A DNA stretch of 64,000 nt from Meloidogyne chitwoodi (lineage: Eukaryota; Nematoda; Chromadorea; Rhabditida; Meloidogynidae). Shown one piece after another: positions 23,819 to 35,003 of the stretch (its first letter is position 1; each line of letters opens with the position of its first letter). The notes under the pieces are model-generated. The model was not told the origin of the DNA. It saw only the letters and a list, made by a program, of their open reading frames with translations, and made no database searches. Position numbers and translations under genes: made by a program. The stretch covers positions 372,001-436,000 of the forward strand of contig JACZZP010000008.1 in NCBI GenBank assembly GCA_015183035.1, read 5' to 3'.

Positions 23819-24043
23819 TGTCATTTTTGCTCTAACAATTGTCATAAAACTATAACTAAGGGAATTGCACCTTAAAGAAGTATTCCATATGGGGATATAA
23901 ATATATGTTTACTCAAACTTTTCTCTCTCTATCTCTCGAATTTCCAATCTTCTAATTCTATCATTTACTTTAATTTCCTCCTTGGTTATCCTCCTCATTT
24001 TCTTCATCATCCGAAATTTCGATAACAGGAATATTTTGTCGTG

Positions 24044-25020
24044 CTTAATTTCAAAAGAATATATAAATAAGTTAACATTCGCGGGAAAGAAAAAATTACG
24101 CTTTAACGGGGACCGGTAGAGGTCTGGAAGTGCGACATCTTGGGGGGTACTTTTGGTGGGGCATTTGGGAAAAATACTATTTTTTGTTTTGAGTGTCGCA
24201 AAGCACTGAAACGGCCGGGGTCAGAGTGCTAACTTTGAAATGGGCGGAGATAGCAGAAAATTTCTGCTTGGAGGGCCCTGGCCCGTGATTAGTAGATATC
24301 GAATAAAAAAATTTTTTTAGGAAAATCTCAACTCTAAGGGGTGAAGTGCCTTCTTAACCCTTTTTAAATGCTGGCATTTTGTCCGAGGATTGCCTTAGTG
24401 ACGAGAAATTGCAAATGCTATTAAGCGAACAGGGAAATATAGCGGAAAAAGTCTGGAAGGCATAATGAGTAAACGGATATGGGAAATTTTTTGGGAAGGG
24501 TTATTTCGGTGTCAGATTTGAGTGTGGCACTGAACAGGGCGTTTAGTTTATAAATTTTAAATAAAAATTTATTTATATTGTGATAATATGTAATAGGGCA
24601 CGGGCAATTTTTTGGGGTGGGCCATTTTGGTGCCAGAGTTGAGTGTGGCAATGAAATGGACTTTTTAAACTGTTCTAAAATTTTGATTGGGAAAAGTTTG
24701 GATAATAGGCAATCGAGTATGGGGAATTTACTAGGCATGGTCATTTTGGTGCCTAGATTGAGTGCGGCACTGAAATGGCCGGATGAAGATTTAAATTGCA
24801 TTTTTGAGTGGGAAAATGAAGTCGGGGGTTTTTGATGCAGTTGAGGAATTTGTAGCCATGAGATATGGCTATAAAAAGTTTGTTGGCCACTTGATTCTCG
24901 GGTTAAACTTTTGGGGATGTAAGCCAGAAATTGGGGACTCAAAAGGTTTTTTGACCCTAACTTTTTGGAAATTTTTTTTAATTTTGCTGATTTTAAATCC
25001 GTGTTCAGTAAGTATTGTTA
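24044..25020. repeat. Left part of the insertion, divergent tandem repeats
   Basis: Contains at least three diverged copies, about 121 bp apart, of a segment around GTGTGGCACTGAAATGG and GCCATTTTGGTGCC (near 24520, 24640 and 24760), with an earlier weak copy near 24200. From about 24920 it merges into the roughly 780-bp monomer array. The frames here are periodic artefacts. Confidence 0.6.
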
Positions 25021-26400
25021 CCCCTTAAAAGTCGTTTTTTATAAAAAAAATCCAATAAAAAATTTTCACTTTATTTTTCCAAAGGGGTACCCCTTTTGAA
25101 TTATTTTCGAAAATTTTCAAATGACCTTAACTTTGTGAGTTTTGGTCAGATTGGAATGTAACATAGGTTATTAAATAAAGTAAAAAATTATTTATTTTTT
25201 AAGTGAAGAAAAAGTTGAAAAATTTTAAGGTTAGGGTTAGTTAGGTCAGATTTTTTGAAAATTCGAAAAGTTTCGGTTTTTCGAAAATTTTTCGGTATTT
25301 TTGCCATGGAACTGATTAAAAGTATTTTAATTAAATTTGGCATATTTTTTAAAATATAATAATATTTTAAAATTTTCAAAAAGGTTACTTTTAAAAAAGA
25401 TATGATTTTTTAAAATTTTTGGCATAAAAATGCATCCAAAATTTTGAGACCAAAAAGGCCTACCCCAAAAATAATGTAAGTGTACCAAATGATATACCAT
25501 TCGAAAGCTCTTGATGAGTTGAGTTCAAAAATATTTTTTGAAAAAATTTTGGATCAACTTTGACCAAGTTACGATGGGTTAAATTTAGAGACAGCGGGGG
25601 TTTAAAGGGTGAGGAGTATGAAACTAATTATAAAACCGATTTTACTCGCTCATGTTGTAGTACATGTTTTGGAGGTTAGAAAAACATATCACCTGTTTGG
25701 GTCCACTTGAGTCTCAGGGAGTTAGATCTGTAAAGTGATTCGGACTCTAGCGGTTTTTTGACCGTAACTTTGCGGAATTTTTTTTTAATTTTTATGACTT
25801 CGGATTCGTATTCACTGAATGTTTTTACCCCATATAAGACATTTTTACGAAAAAAAATTTCCAATATTATTCCAAGGGGTACCCCTTTTGGAATATTTTC
25901 CGAAAAATTCAATCGACCTTAACTTTTCGAATTTTTGTCGGATTGAAATGAATCAAATATTAATAAATGAAGTAAAAAATTAGCTATTTTATGAGTGAAA
26001 TTTTTTTGAAAAATGTTAAGTTTATGGGTACTTAAGGTCAAAAATATGAAAATTCGAAAATTTTCGGTTTTTCGAAAAATTTTCGGTATTTTTCCATGGG
26101 TCCGAATTGAAAGCATTTTTATTAAATCAGGCATAACTTTTAACACCTAATAGCATTTTACTATGTTAAAAAGGTTAGTTTTGAAAAAGTTATGAATTTT
26201 TGAAATTTTAGGTATAAAATTCCATCCAAATTCAGAGACAAAAAATGGTTAACACCTAAAATGATTAAAATAGGGCAAATTATATAACATTTGAAAGCAC
26301 TCGATAAGCTAAGTCTAAAAATATTTTTATTAAAATTTTTGGACCAAAATTGACCAATTTACGGGAGGTTGAAATATGCGGGTGTGCGGGGATTCACGGG
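24920..26400. repeat. Two diverged satellite-like monomers of about 780 bp
   Basis: Two head-to-tail units (about 24920-25690 and 25690-26400) share ordered landmarks: TTTTTTGACC.TAACTTT, GGGGTACCCCTTTTG, GACCTTAACTTT, TTCGAAAA.TTTCGGTTTTTCG, and near the end ATTCGAAAGCTCTTGATGAG or its variant. They are clearly homologous but diverged. The array recurs at about 35330-36795. Confidence 0.7.
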
Positions 26401-26865
26401 GTGGGGTGTATTGAAATACTTTAGATTCACTTGTAGAAAATTCTTTGGGCTTTCGAATCATAGGTATATGGATTATGTATTTATTTAAGGCTATCGCATA
26501 ATATAGCGAAAAGAGTAAATGCAATTTGGCCGGTGATCTCGTGTACGAATTTCAACTTATATGAAAAATACCTACACTAAAATAACAATTTTTTAAACAG
26601 ATTTATATTTTTCCTTGAAGATATGATAGAACATTGAGTTTGAATCAATATTTTCCATTCTACAAACAAAATATGCAATAGTCGTCCCATAAAGCAAAAA
26701 ATTTCCTTAACTTTCCTACCGTTAAAGATAGAGCCTCGCCCTTAAAATTTACAGGTTTATTAAAGGGGGGTAAACGTTGGACGAGGAATTCAATAAAAAG
26801 TTTGTAGCACGACTCCTTGGTACCTAAATTGTCATGGTACAACTTTTAGATAAAATCTCGTGTTT

Positions 26866-27455
26866 GACCCCGAGTCTCGATTTTGGTCTCGGTATCAAAA
26901 TTCAATACCGATCTCGATAGAGAAGTTCGAGCCCAATTCTGAGCCTCTAGAGACAATCTAAACAAAATTCTCGAGTCTCGACCCCGAGTCTTGATTTTGG
27001 TCTCGGTATCAAAATTCAATACCGAGCTCGATAGAGAAGTTCGAGCCCAATTCTGAGCCTCTAGAGACAATTTAAACAAAAGTCTCGAGTCTCGACCCCG
27101 AGTCTCGATTTTGGTCTCGGTATCAAAATTCAATACCGATCTCGATAGAGAAGTTCGAGCCCAATTCTGAGCCTCTAGAGACAATTTAAACAAAAGTCTC
27201 GAGTCTCGACCCCGAGTCTCGATTTTGGTCTCGGTATCAAAATTCAATACCGATCTCGATAGAGAAGTTCGAGCCCAATTCTGAGCCTCTAGAGACAATT
27301 TAAACAAAAGTCTCGAGTCTCGACCCCGAGTCTCGATTTTGGTCTCGGTATCAAAATTCAATACCGAGCTCGATAGAGAACTTCGAGCCCAATCCTGAGC
27401 CTCTAGAGACAATTTAAACAAAAGTCTCGAGTCTCGACCCCGAGTCTTGACTATT
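26866..27455. repeat. 114-bp minisatellite, about 5 copies
   Basis: Tandem units of 114 bp around GAGTCTCGATTTTGGTCTCG and GCCTCTAGAGACAAT. Because 114 is a multiple of three, the minus strand stays open and encodes a 38-residue repeat (FKLSLEAQNWARTSLS..), which is probably incidental. The partner array in the right direct repeat has about 6 copies. Confidence 0.9.
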
Positions 27456-27629
27456 GGTCGAAAAAAGCCTATATAAGCTTTTGCATTTCTCCCATAATTC
27501 GGTTTTTAACCATTCAGTTACAAAATTTAAAAAAATTATCAAAAATTTAAAAATGAAAAAATAAAAAATTTAAAAAATATTAAAATTTAATTTTAGACCC
27601 AAATTATTTCTTTTATTGTTCTTATCTTC

Positions 27630-28015
27630 TTCATCTTCATCTTCTTCATCTTCATCTTCTTCATCTTCCTCTTCTTCATCTTCCTCTTCTTCATCTTCCC
27701 CTTCTTCATCTTCTTCTTTTCTTCTTCTTTTCTTCTTCTTTTCTTCTTCTTTTCTTCTTCTTTTCTTCTTCTTTTCTTCTTCTTTTCTTCTTCTTTTCTT
27801 CTTCTTTTCTTCTTCTTTTCTTCTTCTTTTCTTCTTCTTTTCTTCTTCTTTTCTTCTTCTTTTCTTCTTCTTTTCTTCTTCTTTTCTTCTTCTTTTCTTC
27901 TTCTTTTCTTCTTCTTTTCTTCTTCTTTTCTTCTTCTTTTCTTCTTCTTTTCTTCTTCTTTTCTTCTTCTTTTCTTCTTCTTTTCTTCTTCTTTTCTTCT
28001 TCTTTTCTTCTTCTT
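27630..28015. repeat. Pyrimidine microsatellite, 11-bp unit TTCTTCTTTTC
   Basis: About 27 copies of TTCTTCTTTTC follow a TTCATC-rich start. The partner array at 38222-38415 has about 17. The strand asymmetry is complete, so triplex or slippage structures are possible. The long Ser/Phe or Lys/Arg/Glu frames across it are artefacts. Confidence 0.95.
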
Positions 28016-29141
28016 TCACTTTTTTTGTATTTTTCCCTCCCCATTCGGGGTTTCTTATAATGAAGAGATCTTCCCCCAAAATAATTATGTAGTCACCTGG
28101 GTTAATCTTGGACTTCGCGCGCCTTGAGCAACCCAGCTGCTATATAATTTGAGGGTTTTCACAACACACTCGGTAACAGCACTTCGGTGCATTGCACAGT
28201 TATCGTTTGTTCGAATTTCTTAGCTACCTCAAAGTGGTTATTTCTGACCTCTGTTGAGTAATGGAATGAGGTGTTGTCAATTCACCTACTGGTAAAAAGC
28301 ATGTTTTCGGGACAAAAAAAATAAAAATAAAATTTTCGGATCTAAAATATAATGCATACTAGCCTACTGAGCGGTTGCCAATACTGGTATGCATCATGCT
28401 TTGAACCTTTAGGTGGGCCTCATTCTTGACCTCAACTCTGGAAGGAAGTCGCCCAGGTAGACTCCGCTCCTTTTATTGTACCCCCAACTTCCGCACCATT
28501 GGGAATCCACACATCATCTGGTACCCCCCAGGTGATGCCAATTCTGTGCATTTTTCTGAGGGCTGTATTGGTGTACGGCATAAGCCTTGGATAAATCCTT
28601 TCCTTCACTTCCAATTATTAAATTTATTTTGGTGAATCTGGCCACCACCTCTCACCATTATCGATTTATTGATTGCGGAGAATTTATTTATATTTCATTT
28701 GTTTTAAGTTCTGCTTCTTGACCACGCAATATATTTTAAAAAATAAATTTTTTACGTTTCTTCTTTGTTTATGCGTAGTTATTTAGCAGAACTTCCTTTC
28801 TTACAGTTAACAAATTTTTGGTCGTATATTTTTGTTATTTTTGATTTTTTCCTGGGTGTATATGGGTAATGGTTCTATTTTACAATTTTTTCCTGGGTGT
28901 AAATGGGTAATGGACCTTATTTTTAAAAATTGTTTTACATTTTTGTGTTATTTTTTGTTTAATTTTCTTATCCTATATATTTTTCTTTCCTTTATCGTTT
29001 TTTCTATTTATCTCCTTCTTTCAGTGTATCTTCTTCTTTCTATTTATCTCCTTCTATTTATCTTATTCCTTCTTTTATCTCCTTCTTTCTCTCTCATAAG
29101 TTCTTTGGGTTTAAAATTAAATTTTAGTATATTTTAGTAAA
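28016..29141 (+). other. Leader region of the Rep/helicase gene
   Basis: Non-repetitive sequence between the microsatellite and the Rep start. The first part (to 28750) is duplicated in the right direct repeat; 28751-29141 is unique. It includes a hairpin built on ATGCATAC near 28350-28395. A promoter is expected here, but no specific signal was recognised. Confidence 0.45.
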
Positions 29142-32100
29142 ATGCCATCAAAAGAAAAATTAAAGCGGAAAAAAAATCGCGAAAGCTATCAGGCTATCGC
29201 TACCCCAAACAGCTCTCTTCAGAGCTCTGAGCATTCTGCGCAGCCAGAGCAGTCAATTCAGTATTCTAACCTGCATATATCTGACAACCCATCTCAGGGT
29301 GGTGATTCTACTTTTTCACAAACCTCCCAAATTGACCAAAATTTAAAATTCACTTTTGATAATGTTTCCATTTGTGACCCAACTGATGATATTGTTCCTT
29401 CCACACCTCATACCCCAACAACACCTTTGACCCCATTTTCACTTACTTCCGAAGCCGTTGCGCCAAGGAAGCAGAGGAAGACACGTGATTCCTCTGTTGA
29501 CACTCATAGTCTACTTTCTTATTGTGATTCTTCCTCAATTTGTTCATCCCGAGCCTCTTCACCAAATTTTTCAAATAAAAGGGGTCGTCCAAAGAAACAT
29601 CTTCGTATCGGCTCTGGTCGTAGACCAAAGAAGATTAATATATCCCCACCTTCCGATTCCATTGCCCCTAATTATATTAATTTTTCCAACCTACCACTTC
29701 TTAATTTTGCCACTGAAATGAGCAATGATCCCAATTCCATTTGTAATCGTACCTTAATGTCCCTTCACGTAAATGACCTTCCCAATAATCCCCTTCATAT
29801 CGAAACACTCTGGAATAATCTTTCAGAGTGGCTATCTAGCAACGATATTTATGCGTTCCTTTCTTATCTATCAACCATTACTAATAACCGAGTTGTTGTA
29901 GTAAACCCCATGGGTACAAACCCAGATTCCTTTAACCCAAATTTTTCTAATGAAGAGATCCAGTTCTTATGCTATGGTCATGTTCATGGTGAAATTCCTG
30001 AGATAATTTTATTTCCTCTACATTTTCCTGGACATTGGACCTTGGTAGTATGGGATTCAACCCATGGTACCTTTTTTATCGATTCATTGTCGTCGCCTTT
30101 TACTTCAAGGTTAGACAATAATGAGCGTATTCCTATCCTTCAATTTTTTATTAACCACCTCACTAATATTCCTATTAATGAAATAATTATTAATTCGTAT
30201 GAATCCCACCTTTTTACCCATCAAAACGACGGTCATAGTTGTGGGTACTTTACCTGCTTATATGCCGAGGCCTGGCTTTTTAATTCCCGTAATTTATTAT
30301 TCCAAAATTTTAATATTATTACTCAACAAAGACGGATACTTTGGCACCTTAATGAACTGTTGTCCAATGATAACGTTCAATACCACCCTTTTTCTTCTCC
30401 ACATGTCGTCGAACATGTCCCCAATGAAGGCGTTATCGTCTGCGATGAGCCTATCATTTTCTTACAACCCGACCCACCAACAAAAACCTTGCGGCGATCA
30501 GATCGCATTAAGACCCGATCAAATGATAGCACCTCCACTGCTGTCGTTCCCATCCCCGTACCTTCTATTTCCTCCCAAAATCCTATTGATAGCTATTGTA
30601 CCCGTCGCCATAAAGGCTTTCCCTGCGCTGATGTTCGTGCGAAACATACAGCAGACCTATATGACTCTGGTAATTTAGGCGATGGTGCCTGTTATTACTG
30701 TTCCGCCCTTTTACTAAATTCCGAAATTAATATTAATCATAAATACCAATATAAAACCATTTCCTCTTCTTATTGTTGTTCCTGTGGCGGTGTTTCCCTC
30801 CCTTCTTATAATATCCCTCCCAAACCCTTACAAGACCTTCTTAAAGGCGATACAGCCGAATCCAAGGAATTTCTTAAGAGTGAAAATGTTTATAATTCCC
30901 TCCTAGCCTTTGCCTCCATATCCGTAGGTCACCAAGATTCTTCTTTACATGGTGCCACATGCTTCATGTTAAATGGAGAATTTACTCGCCATTTAAGTTC
31001 CATGTTTTCAGGGAACTTAGTCCCTTCCTTTTCCCAATTGTATATCCTTGACGCTAATGAAGCACTGGATATACGCACACAAAACATCCAAAGCGGTGGT
31101 GATCGTGTGGACCCAAAAACCCTCCAGAAACTCGACTCTATCCTTAGGAACTCTCACCCCTTCGCTAAACAATATAAGAATTTTCATACACAGTATGAAA
31201 ACATCCTTGAAACGGATGGACCCGATGCCGTAAAGCACTTTCGTTTAACTCTTTTGGAGGAACGAGCTGCTCCTGCCCCAATTAGGGATCCCTCATTGCA
31301 CACTCGTCAAGTAAATTTACCTGATGAGAGGGCAATGTTTTCTATTTGGACCGAATCCAATGAACCCCCACAGCTCAAGGGTATTTTCATTACTGATCTT
31401 CAAGGATCATTATTTGAACTCCCTTCTTACCATCCAATGACCGACACCCTTTGCTATCCCCTATTATTCCCTTGTGGGGATGATGGGTTTCATAAAAATT
31501 TTCCTTTTATTCGTAAAAATAAACCAACCTCTGATCCCATTAATGACTCGGATGACAGCAACACTTCCACCGAAGATGTTGATGATGATCCAGCCAAGAA
31601 AAAATTCATAACCCTTCGCGACTATATCCGATATCGTCTTGCTATCCGGCAAAACGAGCCCCTGCACAACATTCTTAGTGCAGGTGGTGGCCTCAGTCAA
31701 AAATTAGCCCTTGATTATGATGCCCGAATTAATGCAGAAGTAGCCAGCTTTCTCCGTAAAGATGAGCTTAACCTTCGCGCAACTCTCCCCGAGAACATTC
31801 TTCGTCATTTAGCCAAAGATGCTAATTTGAGCTCCATTGACCAAATCGGCAGTGTAGTAATGTTCCGAAAGTATCACCCTGGAACCCGCCCATACTTCCA
31901 AGAGAAATTCTACGATGCAACCACAATTATGGCTCGAGCCCGTAAACCAGGTTGTGCATCTTTTATGTTCACCTTCACCTCTAATCCTCGATGGCCAGAA
32001 ATTCAAAGAAATTTTCTGCGCAAGGACCAAAAATTAGTAGATCGATACGACATTATGTGTCGGATCTACGAGGATAAAAAGAGGAAACTTCACCACCTTA

Positions 32101-35003
32101 TAGAAAAGAAGCATATCTTTGGAAATATACTTGGATATGCTGAAAGCCGTGAATTCCAAAAGAGGATCGGCGGACCCCATCTTCATCGAGTCCTCACAAC
32201 AGATATTGAAGCCACCGCCGTCAATATTGATAATATAATTTGGGCCCATATCCCTCCTAACCCGACTGATTCAGATAAATCTGATTGGGCGAATTTTATT
32301 CGTAAAGTTCGTGACCTCATTCCAAAATTCCAAATCCACGATTGTGGAGCCCACTGCAAGGGCAAGGATGGCCGTTGTATGAAACGGTTTCCCAAACCAT
32401 TTTCCCGTCAAACCATTCTCCACGATAATAAGCCCGCGGAATATTATCGTCCAAGCCCCGAAGATGGTGGTGAAGTCCTTACTGTTAAGCATGGACCAAC
32501 TACCATCAAATACGATAATTCTCGTATTGTCCCGTATAATCCTTTAATCATGGTCATGTTCCAATCCCACCATAATCTGGAATACGCCTACGGCCAAACA
32601 GATAACCTTAAATATGCCCTTAAATATCCCTTCAAAGGAGCAATGTTCTCCTACATAAAATGTGCCGCCAATAATACCGTTAATATTGATGAACCCGCCC
32701 AATATTCTAAAATGATATTTCGTAGTCCAGCCGAAGCCTTTTGTAGAATTATGTCCTATCCTTACGCACGCCTTTCCCATAATGTCGTAAAACTTACAAT
32801 CCATTTGCCTGGCCAGCAAAAAATCTACCTTGCTCCTGCAACTCGAAGAACAAAGGCCATGAGTGTAGCGCAAGGTAATCTCCCCGACACCCCCTTAACT
32901 TCATATTGGAACCTCTGGCGAAACGACCCAACTATTAGGGATATTCTCTTTGAGAATATGCCTCAAACCTATTCCATTGACCCCAAATCCAAACTCTGGA
33001 AAAAGAGGAGAATTTCCTCAAATCCCCGTAATATTATTAATAGGAGACCTAACATAGGTAGAATTTATACTGTTTCTCCCCGTGACCAAGAAAAATTTGC
33101 CCTTTATGTTCTTACTCGACACTTTCCCGGAGATCCTGACCACCTTCTTAATGTCAATGGCACAATTTGCGATACCTTTGCTGAGGCAGCACGTCTCCAT
33201 GGCCTATTTGAGGACAACTCTGTCTGGGAGAGGACTCTACGAGAGGGTTCCCAATCTTTAAATCCTTCCCAAATGCGACAGCTATTCGTCAACATTCTTG
33301 TCTTTGGCTCAACCGATTCCTGTGTAATTGATGCCGTCCACCTCTGGGACATGTTCATTGACTTCATGTATGACCGCCGTTGTACTGATGTTGAACGCCC
33401 ACTTCGTATTGATAGAGCCTTGGCCATAATTGAAAGGTATTTACTTGCTAATGGCAAGCGAATGCAAGACTATGGTCTTCCCCTTCCCAATAATTCCCTC
33501 ACTGACGACCCAAATAAAGCACTTGATGAGTTCTTTTTCCCCCAACATGTGAATGATGATGATGTTGATGCAACTATCGATACATCATCATTCGTCAGTG
33601 CTCAATTAAACCCCGAACAAAATAATTTCTACCAACTAATTCTTAATTCCGTTATGGATAGAATGAATAGCCAACGCTTATTCTTTTTATCTGGTGACGG
33701 TGGCACAGGGAAAACTTTCTTATTAAATTTCTTAATTTTCCACTTAAGGAGGTTAGGTCATAAGGTCCTTGCAACTGCATCGACTGGTATCGCCTCTACA
33801 AAGTTTTATGCCGGTGGCATGACTTTGCATTCCGCCTTCCGATTCGGTATCAACCACGAACCAGGTCAAATTCCCGCAGTCCAATTTGACAGCTATTTTG
33901 GTCGTCGAATTATCGAGAGCAATGTTATCATCATTGATGAAATAACAATGCTTGAGAAGACAATGTTAGAAAATGTAGAGCTCCTTTGCCGAACCATGGT
34001 ACCCCAATATAACCAGTTACACTTCGCTGGAAAAGTTGTTATACTTTCCGGTGATTGGAAACAATCCTTACCCGTTGTAATAAATTCCTCCTCTCCAGAA
34101 GCCCAAGTGGCTGTTTGTATTCAAAGTTCTTCCCTTTATAATCAGTTTCATAAGACTCGCCTCATGCAAAATATGCGTCTTGCCCCGACCGAGGTTAGGT
34201 TCAAAGAATGGCTTTACCAACTTGGAACTGATACCTCTGGAGATAAAATCTCTATCCCCAAATCCATGATTGTAGAATCACGAGATGAGCTAATCACATT
34301 CGTATTCGATCGTGGTTTTAATATCCCAAGTCCGGACCTTCTTAAGCGACTAATGCTTGCCCCAACTAATAGGTCTGTTGACTTAAATAATGACCTTGTC
34401 CTTTCCTCCTTTAATAGTCAATCCCAAGACTATTATTCAATAGATAAATGTCTATCTGAAGACCCATTATCCCCATATGCAGCTGATTTTGACATAGCTC
34501 AAATCAATGTATTAACCCCTTCTGGCATGCCAGCTCACCATTTACTCCTTAAAGTAGGTTCAATAATTGTCCTACTACTCAATCTTAATACCAGTAAGGG
34601 GCTTTGTAATGGTACCCGCCTTATTGTTCGTAATCTCCATCCCAACTTAATCGAAGCAGAGACAATAACCGGCTTATCCACTAACCAAGGGTTAATAGTT
34701 GGAATTTCCCGGGTCCGAACCACTTATAAAGATAAGCGCCCCGATGGGGTTAGCTTTGAACGCTTCCAATTCCCCGTTCGGATAGCATTTACTATGACTA
34801 TCACGAAAGCCCAAGGCCAGACATGTGAAAGACTTGGAGGAGATCTTTCAGATGAGCCTTTTGCCCATGGGCAACTTTACACCTTTTTATCCCGCTGCAC
34901 TAATAGCAGCAATATTCGTATATATGCCCCAGATAAACCCCATGATAAGGATGGGAATGTCCTTATTCAAAACGTTGTAGCCCGTGGTCTACAATTTGAC
35001 TAA
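29142..35003 (+). CDS. Helitron-type Rep/helicase with N-terminal Ulp1 (C48) protease domain
   Basis: One uninterrupted frame of 1,953 codons. Residues about 145-165 hold two AT-hook-like motifs (RGRPKK, GRRPKK). Residues about 270-390 form a Ulp1/C48 cysteine protease with apparent catalytic His298 (GHWTLVVW), Asp314 (FFIDS), Gln361 and Cys367 (QNDGHSCGYF). Cys-rich segments lie near 490-550. The Helitron-like N domain is followed by the HUH nuclease motif PHLH (about 1012-1015) and the tyrosine motif KYALKYPFKG with Tyr1158 and Tyr1162. The C-terminal third is a PIF1/SF1B helicase: GDGGTGKT (1518-1525), IIIDE (1596-1600), GDWKQSLPV and a terminal LSRC motif. Such proteins drive rolling-circle transposition by nicking one strand; a SUMO/Ubl protease could act on host factors. 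Base composition is less AT-rich than the surroundings. No stop or frameshift was seen, so it may be active. Confidence 0.93.
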   Translation: MPSKEKLKRKKNRESYQAIATPNSSLQSSEHSAQPEQSIQYSNLHISDNPSQGGDSTFSQTSQIDQNLKFTFDNVSICDPTDDIVPSTPHTPTTPLTPFSLTSEAVAPRKQRKTRDSSVDTHSLLSYCDSSSICSSRASSPNFSNKRGRPKKHLRIGSGRRPKKINISPPSDSIAPNYINFSNLPLLNFATEMSNDPNSICNRTLMSLHVNDLPNNPLHIETLWNNLSEWLSSNDIYAFLSYLSTITNNRVVVVNPMGTNPDSFNPNFSNEEIQFLCYGHVHGEIPEIILFPLHFPGHWTLVVWDSTHGTFFIDSLSSPFTSRLDNNERIPILQFFINHLTNIPINEIIINSYESHLFTHQNDGHSCGYFTCLYAEAWLFNSRNLLFQNFNIITQQRRILWHLNELLSNDNVQYHPFSSPHVVEHVPNEGVIVCDEPIIFLQPDPPTKTLRRSDRIKTRSNDSTSTAVVPIPVPSISSQNPIDSYCTRRHKGFPCADVRAKHTADLYDSGNLGDGACYYCSALLLNSEININHKYQYKTISSSYCCSCGGVSLPSYNIPPKPLQDLLKGDTAESKEFLKSENVYNSLLAFASISVGHQDSSLHGATCFMLNGEFTRHLSSMFSGNLVPSFSQLYILDANEALDIRTQNIQSGGDRVDPKTLQKLDSILRNSHPFAKQYKNFHTQYENILETDGPDAVKHFRLTLLEERAAPAPIRDPSLHTRQVNLPDERAMFSIWTESNEPPQLKGIFITDLQGSLFELPSYHPMTDTLCYPLLFPCGDDGFHKNFPFIRKNKPTSDPINDSDDSNTSTEDVDDDPAKKKFITLRDYIRYRLAIRQNEPLHNILSAGGGLSQKLALDYDARINAEVASFLRKDELNLRATLPENILRHLAKDANLSSIDQIGSVVMFRKYHPGTRPYFQEKFYDATTIMARARKPGCASFMFTFTSNPRWPEIQRNFLRKDQKLVDRYDIMCRIYEDKKRKLHHLIEKKHIFGNILGYAESREFQKRIGGPHLHRVLTTDIEATAVNIDNIIWAHIPPNPTDSDKSDWANFIRKVRDLIPKFQIHDCGAHCKGKDGRCMKRFPKPFSRQTILHDNKPAEYYRPSPEDGGEVLTVKHGPTTIKYDNSRIVPYNPLIMVMFQSHHNLEYAYGQTDNLKYALKYPFKGAMFSYIKCAANNTVNIDEPAQYSKMIFRSPAEAFCRIMSYPYARLSHNVVKLTIHLPGQQKIYLAPATRRTKAMSVAQGNLPDTPLTSYWNLWRNDPTIRDILFENMPQTYSIDPKSKLWKKRRISSNPRNIINRRPNIGRIYTVSPRDQEKFALYVLTRHFPGDPDHLLNVNGTICDTFAEAARLHGLFEDNSVWERTLREGSQSLNPSQMRQLFVNILVFGSTDSCVIDAVHLWDMFIDFMYDRRCTDVERPLRIDRALAIIERYLLANGKRMQDYGLPLPNNSLTDDPNKALDEFFFPQHVNDDDVDATIDTSSFVSAQLNPEQNNFYQLILNSVMDRMNSQRLFFLSGDGGTGKTFLLNFLIFHLRRLGHKVLATASTGIASTKFYAGGMTLHSAFRFGINHEPGQIPAVQFDSYFGRRIIESNVIIIDEITMLEKTMLENVELLCRTMVPQYNQLHFAGKVVILSGDWKQSLPVVINSSSPEAQVAVCIQSSSLYNQFHKTRLMQNMRLAPTEVRFKEWLYQLGTDTSGDKISIPKSMIVESRDELITFVFDRGFNIPSPDLLKRLMLAPTNRSVDLNNDLVLSSFNSQSQDYYSIDKCLSEDPLSPYAADFDIAQINVLTPSGMPAHHLLLKVGSIIVLLLNLNTSKGLCNGTRLIVRNLHPNLIEAETITGLSTNQGLIVGISRVRTTYKDKRPDGVSFERFQFPVRIAFTMTITKAQGQTCERLGGDLSDEPFAHGQLYTFLSRCTNSSNIRIYAPDKPHDKDGNVLIQNVVARGLQFD

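Larger units (their letters stand above)
22311..23969. other. Spacer between E2 and the 3' exon of E3
   Basis: AT-rich DNA holding the second set of duplicated gene fragments (22878-23120) and two MITEs (23229-23524, 23599-23818). The frame at 23195-23461 runs across the first MITE and is not a gene. Confidence 0.6.
25021..28750. repeat. Left 3.7-kb direct repeat of the Helitron-type element
   Basis: Nearly identical, base for base, to 35417-39149, apart from a few indels and different copy numbers of two internal tandem repeats. It contains satellite-like monomers, a 114-bp minisatellite, an 11-bp microsatellite and about 700 bp of non-repetitive sequence that ends ATTTTAAAAAATAAATTT. The left edge is gradual, the right edge sharp. 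Confidence 0.9.

Noticed and set aside
24421..24942. 173-codon minus-strand frame
   Set aside because: It lies across diverged tandem repeats and repeats itself internally; no domain was recognised.
26846..27421. Repetitive 38-residue protein on the minus strand
   Set aside because: It follows from a stop-free 114-bp minisatellite; no signal peptide, splice context or conserved start was seen.
27616..28092. Long Ser/Phe- and Lys/Arg/Glu-rich open frames on both strands
   Set aside because: They are produced by the TTCTTCTTTTC microsatellite, whose unit has no stop codon in any frame; the same happens at 38125-38526.
28432..28614. 60-codon minus-strand frame, duplicated at 38831-39013
   Set aside because: The duplication is explained by the 3.7-kb direct repeat; no motif or start context supports a gene.
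29443..34723. Numerous antisense frames under the Rep/helicase gene
   Set aside because: They are shadows of the long coding frame.
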